A stretch of 64,000 bases of DNA from IMG/VR virus record IMGVR_UViG_3300029319_000003, positions 120,188 through 184,187 of that record; one strand, given 5' to 3'. Below are positions 34,068 to 44,311 of the stretch, in pieces. Position 1 is the stretch's first letter. Each line of letters starts with the position of its first letter. The position numbers were made by a program, and so were the translations under genes. The notes under the pieces are model-generated. The model was not told where the DNA came from, did not search any database, and saw nothing but the letters and a program-made list of their open reading frames with translations. This DNA is from a virus.

Positions 34068-36113
34068 CTAACTGTTAGATCCTGTTAGAGTTAAACCGTC
34101 ATATCCCTTGGTAACAACATACGCTGACCCGCTCACTGTGTAACCACCGTTGTCAAACAACTTGATGTATGTAATGTTTGTAGTGCCGTGCGTAGCAACA
34201 GGAGTCATTCCATTTGGACCAGCATGATCTTGCGTTAATTTAAAATATCCATCGCCGGCAGAACTGTGATCATCTGCGGTAATTGCAACTTTAGTTTGAG
34301 CATTCATTGTTGAAACAACTCTGTCAGCAAGTTGCTCATATCCAGTTGCGCCGCCTGATAGACCTGATAGACCCACTTCGTAGTACCCATCACCATCAAT
34401 GACGGAGGCATCTGAAGTTGTAACCCCACCTTTGAACTTAAGGGTGATTGAGATGCCCCGAGCATCTTTAAAGGTCACGCGGCTGTTTGCATTGGGAAAA
34501 CCAGTAAATCTTAGAATCATTGTTGCGTATTCATATGAGGCGTTTCGAAGCGAACCCGGTCCTTTTCGGTAAAGAGAGAATGGCACCTGCTCGATAGCCT
34601 TAGTGCCACCAGCATCAGCGTGAGGAACGCCCTTAATGTGTTCTGCTGATAGTTGTTCAATCGTTGCATCACAAATATTGTATCTCTTCTCTTCGTCAAT
34701 ACAAGTTGGGCAATGCACGTTAATGGTTACAGTTGATGTAGATTCGAAACCACACTCAGTTTTTATTTTCCAAGGAATGGTGACACTGCCTGACCAGTTG
34801 ATAGGCGGGATATAAGTCATAATTCCAAGCGCAGATGAATTCGAACCGCTTCCGTGACATGGGTGTGGATCGGTTCCATCAGCGCCATAGCCGGTGTTTG
34901 AAGGTCGCGGCGAGCCTCCGGTCGGATAGTATACCCCATCAGCACAAGGCTCGGCGGTGGTGGCATCGGGACAAGAGAAATACAATTGTCCCAAATCCGA
35001 ACCGTTAGATGGATCCAAAGTTGGGTTAGAGGTGGTATGGAAACATTGCGCTTCCGCTCCTCCAACTTGCCGTCCGTCGAGAGCAAAGGTAATATAATTT
35101 GTAGTGGGATCTGTAGTGCCTGTTGTTGTTAAATTGCAATCCACATAAAATGATTGATCAAATGTGCATGGATACAGGTTACAACATGGAATTGCAACCT
35201 CGGCGGCACCACAACCATCAGTGCTAGCAAGATGTTCAAACTGCCATTCAGTCATTCTTGTAGATTGAAGTTGTTTGTCTTCTGCAATTGCATTTGATCC
35301 GGTATAATAATTCAACAGCGCTGGGTTTGTTGTCCACAAAAGAGAGCCGCATTTGGTAGTAGCAATAACCATATACTTGTATTTGTGAGATTGACACCCG
35401 TACTCACCGCCTGCTTCACAGTTTTTTGCAAGTGACCAGAATGTGCCGGGGGCTACACCATCTGTAATGCTGGCGAGCGAGTGCCCTTCGTCGTCTTCCG
35501 CTCCTGTACCTGATGATCCAGTTAGGTGATGCTTGGTTGGAATCTTGCCAACAAAATATGTGGTTCTGCCCATAGGATACGTTGCCCATGAGCCCGTACC
35601 TGCGGTGCCGGGGGCTACCTGTACAGACGTACTGTCTTGAAAGGTTGTTGCAGTAGAACCAGTTGTATGAACCAGTTGCCAGTTGCCTCGTCCATATGTA
35701 TTCCAATCTGCGGCTGTGACCCCTTCTCCATCATCAAATGGACCGGAACTGTGCAAACGCCAAATTTGAAGTTGGTCAATACTGTCTGTCAAGGGTGTTG
35801 GTCCCGACGTATCAGATGCCGGCGCAGACCAAGTTAAAGCGACAACAGCGTTGTATTCTACGCTTGTATCTTCTGGACAAGAGTCGGTATCGGATCTGAT
35901 AGTCGCTGAGAGCGTGCGGCACAATGGTAAAGGATTACAATAAATCGTACCGGCTTCAGAATAAACAGGGCTGGTATTCTCAACATCGTGGGCGTTTTCT
36001 ACTTTAGCGCCGAGGTTGTTGCAAACAACTTCGTGCTCTAAGGCTTTTAAATCGCCTTGCTCGGGACACTCAGAGCCAGCCCTAATGACCTTCGTTATAA
36101 CAGGTATCGACAT
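34068..36113 (-). CDS. Cys-rich fibre-like virion protein (681 aa)
   Basis: 681 residues. The sequence is Thr/Ser/Gly-rich with many Cys pairs (VVCNN..., YCNPLPLC, CADGVYYP, HCPTC). Middle strands such as WSGSVTIPWKIKTECGFESTSTVTINVHC look Ig-like. Residues ~530-660 hold the shared beta module (FTGFPNANSRVTFKDARG..., GYYEVGLSG). First of three adjacent large proteins of the same style, expected on the particle surface; adhesin function is inference. Terminal part ends GYDGLTLTGSN. Confidence 0.78.
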   Translation of the reverse strand: MSIPVITKVIRAGSECPEQGDLKALEHEVVCNNLGAKVENAHDVENTSPVYSEAGTIYCNPLPLCRTLSATIRSDTDSCPEDTSVEYNAVVALTWSAPASDTSGPTPLTDSIDQLQIWRLHSSGPFDDGEGVTAADWNTYGRGNWQLVHTTGSTATTFQDSTSVQVAPGTAGTGSWATYPMGRTTYFVGKIPTKHHLTGSSGTGAEDDEGHSLASITDGVAPGTFWSLAKNCEAGGEYGCQSHKYKYMVIATTKCGSLLWTTNPALLNYYTGSNAIAEDKQLQSTRMTEWQFEHLASTDGCGAAEVAIPCCNLYPCTFDQSFYVDCNLTTTGTTDPTTNYITFALDGRQVGGAEAQCFHTTSNPTLDPSNGSDLGQLYFSCPDATTAEPCADGVYYPTGGSPRPSNTGYGADGTDPHPCHGSGSNSSALGIMTYIPPINWSGSVTIPWKIKTECGFESTSTVTINVHCPTCIDEEKRYNICDATIEQLSAEHIKGVPHADAGGTKAIEQVPFSLYRKGPGSLRNASYEYATMILRFTGFPNANSRVTFKDARGISITLKFKGGVTTSDASVIDGDGYYEVGLSGLSGGATGYEQLADRVVSTMNAQTKVAITADDHSSAGDGYFKLTQDHAGPNGMTPVATHGTTNITYIKLFDNGGYTVSGSAYVVTKGYDGLTLTGSNS

Positions 36114-36131
36114 TTATTTACGCTCCTTCAA

Positions 36132-38654
36132 TTAAAATAACACTGTTGTTATCAAACTCGCAGATGGAGCAACACAACATGGTACAATTTTATAATAATA
36201 GTTTTTGTTTGCACATCCCGGTTCTGTTGGATTCGGTGCCATTGACCACTTTTGTTTTTCCGGTCCATCAATAAAATTGTCCCTTGGATCATTGTATGTC
36301 CATGTGGTAAAGTACCCGCCGGCAAAGCCGGTGCCGCTCGCACCACCCTGCGTGGCATCATACACTGTTTTATCAGTTGTGGTTTGACCGGTTGTTGTGC
36401 CATCAGGGGGAGGAGAACCGGGAAGATATTTATTACCACTAGGGGTGACATTATAATATTGACCACAACCCGGCCTCATCCAATATGAGCCAGACAAAGG
36501 ATCTATTGTATTATACTTATTACCAATATGAACCCACGATGAGTCATCCTCGGGAGTTTGTGTTCGCCAAACCTCAAATCTGTGATAGCATTCACCAACG
36601 GTTCTCCAGCCTACATCAATTGTTCCATATTTATCAAGTTCGGTGCAGTCATAACTATCAGTAAATACGTCAGTGACGGGTGCGGGCGGCATAACTACTT
36701 TAATAGAACCCGTGGCTCCGCAACACCCCTCTGGATCCCAAACTGTATATTCGTAATATTCGACGCCACAACAAGGATCCGCATTCCGTGCTCCTTCAGC
36801 AATGGCGTTAGCAGCACGCGAACCTTCTCCTTCTTTCCGATCAGGGCAATCGCTAAAGTTATCGTCACAGCAGCAGTTATTTTCAAATGTGAAAATGGGA
36901 GCACCAGTCACTCCAAAAAGTTGTTTCTCCATCCCAGCCATGCCAGTGATTGCCGGGTTGATAATGTTTGTCCGTGCAGACCACTGCATCCAATTTACAT
37001 CTGAGACGCCGTTAACATTCGCAAAACTCAAAGCCTGCCAGCGCTTGAAAACTGGACCGGGATCGGTCATCATCAATTGCACACAGTTAGTGTTATTTGG
37101 GTTGACTTTTGCTACTATTCTTAATCCCGTGTTAGTTCTATGCTTTAAGTCAACTGTCTCCCTAACATCGACATGATTAATTGCTTGGATTACTTTTGTC
37201 ACTGTTGCGGCTGTGGTGCTCACACCATTCATAGGGATATATACAAACTTTAAATTTCTTTCAACTTCAGTTTTGGAAGTGTCGAAAATAAATTTTAGAT
37301 ATGTTCCATACTGGTCCTCTAAAATAAAATGATCGTTGTTATTTGGAACCTGAGAGAAGTCAAAATTAACCTGCGGAAATGTAGTACTCGCGCCCCAAAC
37401 ATCAAACCTTTCGGGAGGAGGAATTGGGATTGGCCACTTTTCAAGCATATCCAGAATTCGCTGGTTTACCCAGTCTTTTCTTGTAATGCGATCCCAGTCT
37501 GGCTGCTTGGTTTCCCAAGGTTCCCATTTTTCCCACTTGGGTATATCATCATTATTGCCAAATCTGCCGTCCCAAGGAACCTGTTCTCTTCGCATGCCAG
37601 ACTCTGGATTAAAGTTATCCTGCGTCTCTTGTTGACCGTGAACCGACCAGCACTGCTCATCTTTCTGGCTTTTATATGTGATATTATAATCCATATGATA
37701 CAAGGGGTAATCAAACATCTTGATCCCAACGCCATACCTATCTGTGACTGAGTATCCATGCAACTGAACATGATCCAGTAGGTTAATACTAAAAGAGGTG
37801 GTTTCAGAGCAAGATGCGGTGACTTCAATATCGCTAGCGGTAATATATTTACAACACTCGACGTTCGCGACAACACAATCAGATTTTGTTTGGGCTTCTT
37901 GTGGCACATAGGCTTGACCATTATAAACAAACATCATTGCCTGCACCATATAGCCAAACTTCTTCTGAGTACCTTGAGGGCAGCAGCCCATTTCAGCAGA
38001 TAAATCTTCAACAAACTCGGCAATGAATTGTCCAGAGAAAGTACTGTTGGCGTGGTCAATTCCGCTAGCCTTGAGTATCTTGTTGAATGTACCCTTGCAA
38101 TCATTGTACCATTCAACATGATTTGGGGCGATAAAATAAGATGCTTCCGTACCATCGGCTGGTGCGTCAATAATATCTGCAACTCGCACATATCCATACT
38201 TTTGGATTTCTTCTTCGCTACACGGATTTGCTGTTATACTCAAAGGGGGAATTTTACTAACATCGAAATTTTTCCTTACAGACCAACTGTCGCTACGAAG
38301 TCTTACTTTTGTTACAGTCGGATCATTCGCACCATATGATGGGTTATAGGGAACTTGCCCGCCCTGAGCAACAACCCGCTCTTCTTCACAGCAAGTTTGG
38401 CGTCCGTCTGGGCACACTGTGACTGGTGTACGATAAACTCTATATCCAAAAAATGATTTCTGATTTTCGCCTGAACCTTGTACGAGGTCGCTGGCATCAT
38501 CCCACTGCCACTGAAGTGCAATGTGCATAGGGTCGCTGCCGGCACAAGCAAAATTTGAAGCATGGGTTTTATAATCAAGAACACGAAGATTGGTGGTATA
38601 ATTCCAATCTGTTTTGCACAATAAGTTTTCTGCTGAAGGGTTTGCTATTGCCAT
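36132..38654 (-). CDS. Cys-rich fibre-like virion protein (840 aa)
   Basis: 840 residues, with many adjacent cysteines (QTCCEEE, MGCCPQG, VECCKY, NNCCCDDN, PCCGVEYY, EGCCGA, VPCCVAP). These may be disulfide-stabilised or metal-binding loops, which is unusual for cytoplasmically folded phage proteins. Residues ~436-555 have the shared module (FSQVPNNNDHFILEDQYGTYLKF). The C-terminal part again looks like repeated Ig/fibronectin-like strands. Follows the 991-residue gene with a 9-base gap. Confidence 0.78.
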   Translation of the reverse strand: MAIANPSAENLLCKTDWNYTTNLRVLDYKTHASNFACAGSDPMHIALQWQWDDASDLVQGSGENQKSFFGYRVYRTPVTVCPDGRQTCCEEERVVAQGGQVPYNPSYGANDPTVTKVRLRSDSWSVRKNFDVSKIPPLSITANPCSEEEIQKYGYVRVADIIDAPADGTEASYFIAPNHVEWYNDCKGTFNKILKASGIDHANSTFSGQFIAEFVEDLSAEMGCCPQGTQKKFGYMVQAMMFVYNGQAYVPQEAQTKSDCVVANVECCKYITASDIEVTASCSETTSFSINLLDHVQLHGYSVTDRYGVGIKMFDYPLYHMDYNITYKSQKDEQCWSVHGQQETQDNFNPESGMRREQVPWDGRFGNNDDIPKWEKWEPWETKQPDWDRITRKDWVNQRILDMLEKWPIPIPPPERFDVWGASTTFPQVNFDFSQVPNNNDHFILEDQYGTYLKFIFDTSKTEVERNLKFVYIPMNGVSTTAATVTKVIQAINHVDVRETVDLKHRTNTGLRIVAKVNPNNTNCVQLMMTDPGPVFKRWQALSFANVNGVSDVNWMQWSARTNIINPAITGMAGMEKQLFGVTGAPIFTFENNCCCDDNFSDCPDRKEGEGSRAANAIAEGARNADPCCGVEYYEYTVWDPEGCCGATGSIKVVMPPAPVTDVFTDSYDCTELDKYGTIDVGWRTVGECYHRFEVWRTQTPEDDSSWVHIGNKYNTIDPLSGSYWMRPGCGQYYNVTPSGNKYLPGSPPPDGTTTGQTTTDKTVYDATQGGASGTGFAGGYFTTWTYNDPRDNFIDGPEKQKWSMAPNPTEPGCANKNYYYKIVPCCVAPSASLITTVLF

Positions 38655-38663
38655 TGTTTAATC

Positions 38664-41639
38664 CTATTTTGGGGTATCCTTGCAAAATGGTACGCCGCAC
38701 TGATCGCTTGGAGCATGCAGAATGGTGCCAACTGCCGGTCCACCAGTTGCACCCGGTGCGGCGGCTTTGAAAATACCGTTAACTCCTGCGGCTCTATCAA
38801 TATAATAAGTATACAGCGCGACAAGATCGTATACATCAAAATAATCATTATTTGTCGGAGACGCTATTTTTGCCCAAAAATGTATAGTCTTTGTCTTGCC
38901 ACCGGTGAACCTTCTAGGGTTTCCACTGCTTGCTAAGGTGTTCTGGAAGGATGCTGCATATGCTATCTCTGTGTTTCCGTTAACACCTTTCTTTGCTCCA
39001 ATTGCACCCTGTGTAACATTGATAACTCCGTTACCAGCATTTGCAACAGTTAATTTACCAAAGTGTCCACCACCACCCCCGGTGAGATTATTAAGCGTAG
39101 AGTTGCTGACATTACCACTAATTGTCTTATTGCCGTTTGTGCCGGCTGCGTCTTGTACAAGCACAACAACTCCAGCGGATGCGCCAACAGACGCCGTGAT
39201 TGCCACTGCCGTCTGGGTGTTGATTACGGTCTTAATTCTGGTCGCCAATGCTGTAACGTCTGCGAGCCCAGATAATCCGATAATAAAATCACCATTCTGA
39301 TCTACCGAACCGTCTGCGGTCTGAACACCGCCTTTAAAAACAAATCCCTTTGCAGTATTACCGGCATCAGTAAGAACGAATTTTTCATTGTTGTTTGGAA
39401 AGCCACTAAAAACAACTGAGCCCCGTGCCTGCCCTTTTACTGCTGCTGCAAAATTTGCAGCGGTTCCAAGTTTAGTGGCGCATGCATTGAATTCATTATT
39501 GCTTCCGACGGCAGTACCATCGTTTTTAATTTTATATGTTACAGCGGTTTGTGTGCCGTTTGCCAGTGTAGAAGTTAAAGTTGCTGTACCGTTATTTGTT
39601 TGCTTATGCTTGGTCGCGTGAAAGGTGAACCCTGCTGAAGCGGCAGCGCCGACCGAGGGCTTCTTTTTCTTTGTGATTAGGTCTTGTAACCACACCAGAG
39701 ATTCACCACTGACATATCCAGTGCCATCATCACCAGTCCAACTATTGCTTGCCTTCTGTTTCTTTGAGCCAAATCCAGCAGTAGAGCCGCACCCAGACGA
39801 AGCCATCGGCTTGACACTTTGGTGTCCGGTGGAAACAATTCTTGTTGCAACCACTTTAGGTGTTTGACCAGTTGCATATGGACCCTTTGTTCGCACCCTT
39901 AATAGACTTTTAAATTCCGTTGATGGATCAGCCACTGCTGCCATGCCGGGATTAAAGACCGTAATAGTTTGTCGATAAGTGGAGCCTACCAAAAATGGCT
40001 CAGACACTAAGGTCATACAACCAGCACGATAAATTGGAGAAGACAAAGGAACTTGAATTGGCTTAATAATACCACCTGTCCTTTTTCCTACTTTAGCAAA
40101 CCCTTCAACCGTGAACTCTAATGCTGTAATGTAAGAGTCAGCATTAACTTGACCACTCGTTATCTCAGCATCTGTTTTATATTGTAATGTGAAATCGTAT
40201 GTTGGAGTGCGGCGACTTCTAACGAAAACATTTGATTCAGCCGAATCAACAACCCTTATACCAGAGTTTTTCTGGCAAGGTGTATAAACAAGACTGTCGC
40301 ATGAGCCCACTATTTGCCCACAGGCTGTACTCCCAGCAGAGCCGATTTCGCCGGCAGAGTTTGCAGTGGTGTAAGCGTTTGACATTCGAACGTCCAAGCC
40401 ATCTGTGCAAATTACAAAAGAGTGGTGGTTTTGAATTGTTCCACCGTTGAGAGACGCGCTTAATAAAACGTCGCTCCCGCCGCCGTTCGCATATGTATAA
40501 AGTTCCCAATCATAAATTGGCTTGGTTACCGTGTTGTCGGAAACCGGCGAACTCATTGTCACGTCATACCAATCTGTTGTCCCGTTCTTACCTCCAGAGG
40601 CGATGGTACATGTCCAGTTTTTATTGGAATGTTTGGCAACGCCACCCACTAGTGCGTTGATTGTAATACCGTCATCGGATGGCGCATTGGCACTGGTTGA
40701 CTTGTAACCAAATCTAAAAGTAATGTTTGAAAATCCTTTGACTCCACACCCAGCAGAATAGCCACCGCGAATAATTGCCTTATTGTCTCCGCTGGCTCCT
40801 GATACATCCAAATAATAGCCGGGATTGTTTGCAAGGCTGTTGTTGCCTGTCTCATCAGTGTATTTAATTTGTGCGTAATCACCGTAGGCTGTCGCACATG
40901 AATCACCACCAGCCATCTTCTGGATCGGGTAAACAGAGTTTGCGCCACCGATTGGAGGACCAAGCACAAATCGATAATTGTTTGACGAGCCGTTGTGGGT
41001 GTTGGTGGCACCGATACCGGTCTGCCCTGACGCCTCAGAAAAGAATCGAATCTTCGTAGGACCAGTGGCAAACTCAATTTCAGCCTCATGTCTTGCTCCC
41101 GGCGCTTGGCTTGGCACGTTGTGTGTGTTAGCAGTTGAGTTATCGGTAAACTGTAGAAGCGGAGCGTTTCCTGTAAGTTTAATTACGGGCGCGGGATTTT
41201 CACAGTCAGCCAACCTGAACGTAATTTTTGCGAGATGAGTGGGCGCTGCTGCATCAAGATTCGCGTACCAAGCATTGTTCATAGCAATTTTTGGATAGGC
41301 TGTTGGTGAGTTACCACAACCATTTATAAGTTGCCAAGCGTCTCCATCGCCTCCAGCCATGTCGTCTCCGGTGAGCACGCTATTCACGCGGATAGCCGAC
41401 TGTCCACACAAAGTACTTAAATCTAGTTCAATTTTTAAATCTGTTAATTTAGTGGGCTTTGCAGAACCGGGCGCTGTAGAATAAACTGAGGATACTTGAT
41501 TAACACAAGCATACAGATCTACTGCTGTCTGTTCTACGCAGCCATCGGTTTTGAAAAAGGGTGCCATCCACACAGCGATCCATGTTTCTTGACCATTGAC
41601 ATTTCGAATCCATGAGCATTGATTACAATTAATAGGCAT
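38664..41639 (-). CDS. Large fibre-like virion protein (991 aa)
   Basis: 991 residues. Starts MPINCNQCSWIRNVNGQETWIAVWMAP, then Thr/Gly/Ala-rich beta segments with scattered Cys and paired Cys. The shared module lies at residues ~738-856 (FSGFPNNNEKFVLTDAGNTAKGFVFK, FIIGLSGLADVTALATRI). The C-terminal ~100 residues (KTIHFWAKIASPTNNDYFDVYDLVALY) look like a carbohydrate-binding lectin-type fold, but this is only a visual impression. First gene of the fibre block after the terminator at 41719. Confidence 0.78.
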   Translation of the reverse strand: MPINCNQCSWIRNVNGQETWIAVWMAPFFKTDGCVEQTAVDLYACVNQVSSVYSTAPGSAKPTKLTDLKIELDLSTLCGQSAIRVNSVLTGDDMAGGDGDAWQLINGCGNSPTAYPKIAMNNAWYANLDAAAPTHLAKITFRLADCENPAPVIKLTGNAPLLQFTDNSTANTHNVPSQAPGARHEAEIEFATGPTKIRFFSEASGQTGIGATNTHNGSSNNYRFVLGPPIGGANSVYPIQKMAGGDSCATAYGDYAQIKYTDETGNNSLANNPGYYLDVSGASGDNKAIIRGGYSAGCGVKGFSNITFRFGYKSTSANAPSDDGITINALVGGVAKHSNKNWTCTIASGGKNGTTDWYDVTMSSPVSDNTVTKPIYDWELYTYANGGGSDVLLSASLNGGTIQNHHSFVICTDGLDVRMSNAYTTANSAGEIGSAGSTACGQIVGSCDSLVYTPCQKNSGIRVVDSAESNVFVRSRRTPTYDFTLQYKTDAEITSGQVNADSYITALEFTVEGFAKVGKRTGGIIKPIQVPLSSPIYRAGCMTLVSEPFLVGSTYRQTITVFNPGMAAVADPSTEFKSLLRVRTKGPYATGQTPKVVATRIVSTGHQSVKPMASSGCGSTAGFGSKKQKASNSWTGDDGTGYVSGESLVWLQDLITKKKKPSVGAAASAGFTFHATKHKQTNNGTATLTSTLANGTQTAVTYKIKNDGTAVGSNNEFNACATKLGTAANFAAAVKGQARGSVVFSGFPNNNEKFVLTDAGNTAKGFVFKGGVQTADGSVDQNGDFIIGLSGLADVTALATRIKTVINTQTAVAITASVGASAGVVVLVQDAAGTNGNKTISGNVSNSTLNNLTGGGGGHFGKLTVANAGNGVINVTQGAIGAKKGVNGNTEIAYAASFQNTLASSGNPRRFTGGKTKTIHFWAKIASPTNNDYFDVYDLVALYTYYIDRAAGVNGIFKAAAPGATGGPAVGTILHAPSDQCGVPFCKDTPK

Positions 41640-41718
41640 TTAAATTTCCACCGTCATTTACTTTAATGTGCCGTTCACGCTTCTAATTAGTTATTTATTC
41701 GTTTATTTCACAAATAGA

Positions 41719-41754
41719 AACACCCTCTAAACACAGAAAGTGCGAGAGGGTGTT
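41719..41754 (-). terminator. Rho-independent terminator after the 839-residue gene
   Basis: Minus strand: AACACCCTCT pairs with AGAGGGTGTT (10 bp), 16-base loop, followed by TCTATTTGT. It ends the transcript of the internal-protein operon before the fibre genes. Confidence 0.85.
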
Positions 41755-41791
41755 CATATAATTTCTACTGTTAAGTGCGAGAATAGATCAC

Positions 41792-44311
41792 CTACTTGAT
41801 TTTAAACCATTGACGCATCAGTCTTTCGTTTAGAGCGGTTGCCCTAATTGCATATTGATCATCAACTGTTTCTTCCATCGGGTCCATCCCCATGAAATCT
41901 TCGATAGCAGCCATGATCTCTTCAGGAGCATAATTCCCTTCGACACCGGGTTGCGCCATGACCGCTTGCATAATTTCTTGCTCACCAGCACCGGGGTTAG
42001 CCTCAAGAACGTCTTCAATGGTGAACTTGAGTTGATTCATATGCTCGTCACCCTCAACACCTGCCATTGGATCGTCTTGCCAATCTTCTTCCAACGCTCC
42101 ACTGTGAAGCGCGTCAAGGTACTTCTGATCTGGTGCTTTGACTGGTAGCGGATCTTCACCGCGAGCCATCAGAACGGCGTTGTATGCCTCCATATAGGCT
42201 TCGTCGCCCTGTCCAATCTTTGATGGGGGGTTGCCATCTTCAGCGTCAATCTTTCCATATTCAGCCATTGAGCCACCTTCGTACATCTTCTTTTTCTTTT
42301 TATCGTCGCGCTTGTACTTGCCTTCACTCATCAATGAATATTCGTCTCCGAAATCCTCGTCTGGGATCAGTCTAAGTGACTTCTGCTGAACCAGTGCATC
42401 AAGGAAAGCCTTAACTTCTTCATGCATAATGTCTGGATTTTCTTCGACAACGACTGCAATTAGTTCGTCTGCCGAAATTGTGCCGTCCCTCTTCATTGGA
42501 GTATTGTCAACGACAGAACTCCACATTCTTTCAGGTTTGTCACCGTCAATGACGTTTTCTTGTATATTATAATCGGCTTTGGCTTGTTCTGAATCGAGAT
42601 ATGCCGCTGCCTCGGCAGGGTCATAGATTTTCGGGGATTTTGACCCAGCCCATAAAGACGCTTTTACCCCATCTGCACCAGCCGCCATACCAACGTATCC
42701 TTTTGTTCCATCTTCAAAATAGGCTATTACATCAGTGCCATCGTCTTCCGTTTTGACCAACTTCTTCTGCATTTGTTTCGCCATCGCATCAACAAATTTC
42801 TCCCGAGCGTCACCATCACCGAACATGTCTCTGTCGGAGTAACCACCGTCTTCGTCGTCGTAGTCACCGAATCCGTCAATTTCTTGCAATGAGCCTTCTG
42901 AAAGAGCAGCAAGGACCATTTTTTCAATAGACTTTCTTAGAGACTCATCCTTCTTCTTGTCTTCAACTTCATCTCCAACATCCTCATCTTCTTTGCCGCT
43001 GCGAAGTCCAGCAAGATCAGATGGTTCAATCTTTCCATCATCATCGAGATCTAGTTCTTTCTGAGCCGGGGAAAGATCGCCCTGTGGTTCGTCTTCGTCT
43101 CCGTCATCTTCTTGAATCATGGTCGAGCCGATGAAGTTGAGCAACTTTGAAACATTGGCATTATTAAAGCGAGCCTTGTTTGTTTCATTTAGCGCATCAT
43201 AGACAGTCACCAGTTCTTGAGCCTGTGCCTGAGAAACAGGAATACCATCTACTTTTTCGGTTGCGTTTGCTTCCGAAAGATTGCTTGCAATCCAACGAAG
43301 ATTATTGATTCGTTCGCCACCGACGGGCTTGGTTGTTTCTTTCAACATCTTGATCACTTCAGGATCAAAAAGGTTGACGCCAGCCTCTTGAAGTCGGCTC
43401 ACGATTTCTTCTGCAATATATTTGTTGATATTCATTTTGGTATCCTCTTGTCTATTAAATAGATTATTATTCTCAACTAGTAATCCTTTTTTTCCATTTT
43501 CTTGAGCCTGTGGTTTTGGCGTCTTTGGGGTTGGATTAATTTTTTGTTCAAACTGGGTTTGACTGTAATACTTGCTACCCCATGTGTCGTCGTCGTCCAA
43601 CTCTTTCATTATTTGAATTGTTTGAACCTCTCCAGTGGGAGGGTGCTTCTTTGACAACTGAGCAACGAGGTCGTCCCACGCCTGTACTAATTTTTCAGGG
43701 TCTGATGGGGGGATTTGACCTTTTAGCCAATAAACGAATGACATGATCTCGCGGGGCTCTTCCGTCCACCACTCTTCCATATTTGGAAAGCCATTCATAC
43801 CTTCAACAACTTTTGACTCGTTGATAAATCCCCAACTTTTAAGCAAGCGGTGGTTTAATCGCGTGTGCTTGTGACCATATAAATCTTTGCCTTCATAAAT
43901 CGCACCCGGTTGCATTTGAGATTTAACAGTGTCTTCCCAGTCTCGGAAACACAGATTACCCTGCTCATATGCCTCTCTTTCCATTTCTCTCAGATGCGAG
44001 TCGTTTTGAGCATATCCCTGCTCTCCCACATTGGAAGCGCCATCAAACGCGCCACGGCAGTTCTGAGCGTGATGTACCAACTCATGAGACACTGAGCGCA
44101 TAATGTCTTTGATATGACGACCGGTTGTAAATACGGTGACCTCGCTTGTTTGAGGGTTATAGTATGCTGTCTTGCCAAAAGGCTTCTCTGCGTTTTCAGC
44201 ATCATTCACAAAGTGGATCTTTGCATCACGATCAAACCCGTAGGTCTTCTTCGCATATGGATAAAAACTTTTAGTTAATTTCTGGAGCAGTTTTGATTTA
44301 AGATTCGGCAT
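41792..44311 (-). CDS. Large internal-type protein with HExxH peptidase domain and EF-hand
   Basis: 839 residues. Residues 1-130 contain VSHELVHHAQNCRG (HExxH at 76-80) of a zinc peptidase-like fold. At residue 293 a Met starts MNINKYIAEEIVSRLQEAG, a leader of the type beginning several neighbours, and this internal ATG (43435) has AGAGGA upstream, so the C-terminal part may also be made separately. Near residue 420 ELDLDDDGKIEPSDLAGL is an EF-hand/dockerin calcium loop. The rest is acidic and helical. Ends in ATALNERLMRQWFKIK. A processed, particle-packaged protein is plausible. Confidence 0.78.
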   Translation of the reverse strand: MPNLKSKLLQKLTKSFYPYAKKTYGFDRDAKIHFVNDAENAEKPFGKTAYYNPQTSEVTVFTTGRHIKDIMRSVSHELVHHAQNCRGAFDGASNVGEQGYAQNDSHLREMEREAYEQGNLCFRDWEDTVKSQMQPGAIYEGKDLYGHKHTRLNHRLLKSWGFINESKVVEGMNGFPNMEEWWTEEPREIMSFVYWLKGQIPPSDPEKLVQAWDDLVAQLSKKHPPTGEVQTIQIMKELDDDDTWGSKYYSQTQFEQKINPTPKTPKPQAQENGKKGLLVENNNLFNRQEDTKMNINKYIAEEIVSRLQEAGVNLFDPEVIKMLKETTKPVGGERINNLRWIASNLSEANATEKVDGIPVSQAQAQELVTVYDALNETNKARFNNANVSKLLNFIGSTMIQEDDGDEDEPQGDLSPAQKELDLDDDGKIEPSDLAGLRSGKEDEDVGDEVEDKKKDESLRKSIEKMVLAALSEGSLQEIDGFGDYDDEDGGYSDRDMFGDGDAREKFVDAMAKQMQKKLVKTEDDGTDVIAYFEDGTKGYVGMAAGADGVKASLWAGSKSPKIYDPAEAAAYLDSEQAKADYNIQENVIDGDKPERMWSSVVDNTPMKRDGTISADELIAVVVEENPDIMHEEVKAFLDALVQQKSLRLIPDEDFGDEYSLMSEGKYKRDDKKKKKMYEGGSMAEYGKIDAEDGNPPSKIGQGDEAYMEAYNAVLMARGEDPLPVKAPDQKYLDALHSGALEEDWQDDPMAGVEGDEHMNQLKFTIEDVLEANPGAGEQEIMQAVMAQPGVEGNYAPEEIMAAIEDFMGMDPMEETVDDQYAIRATALNERLMRQWFKIK

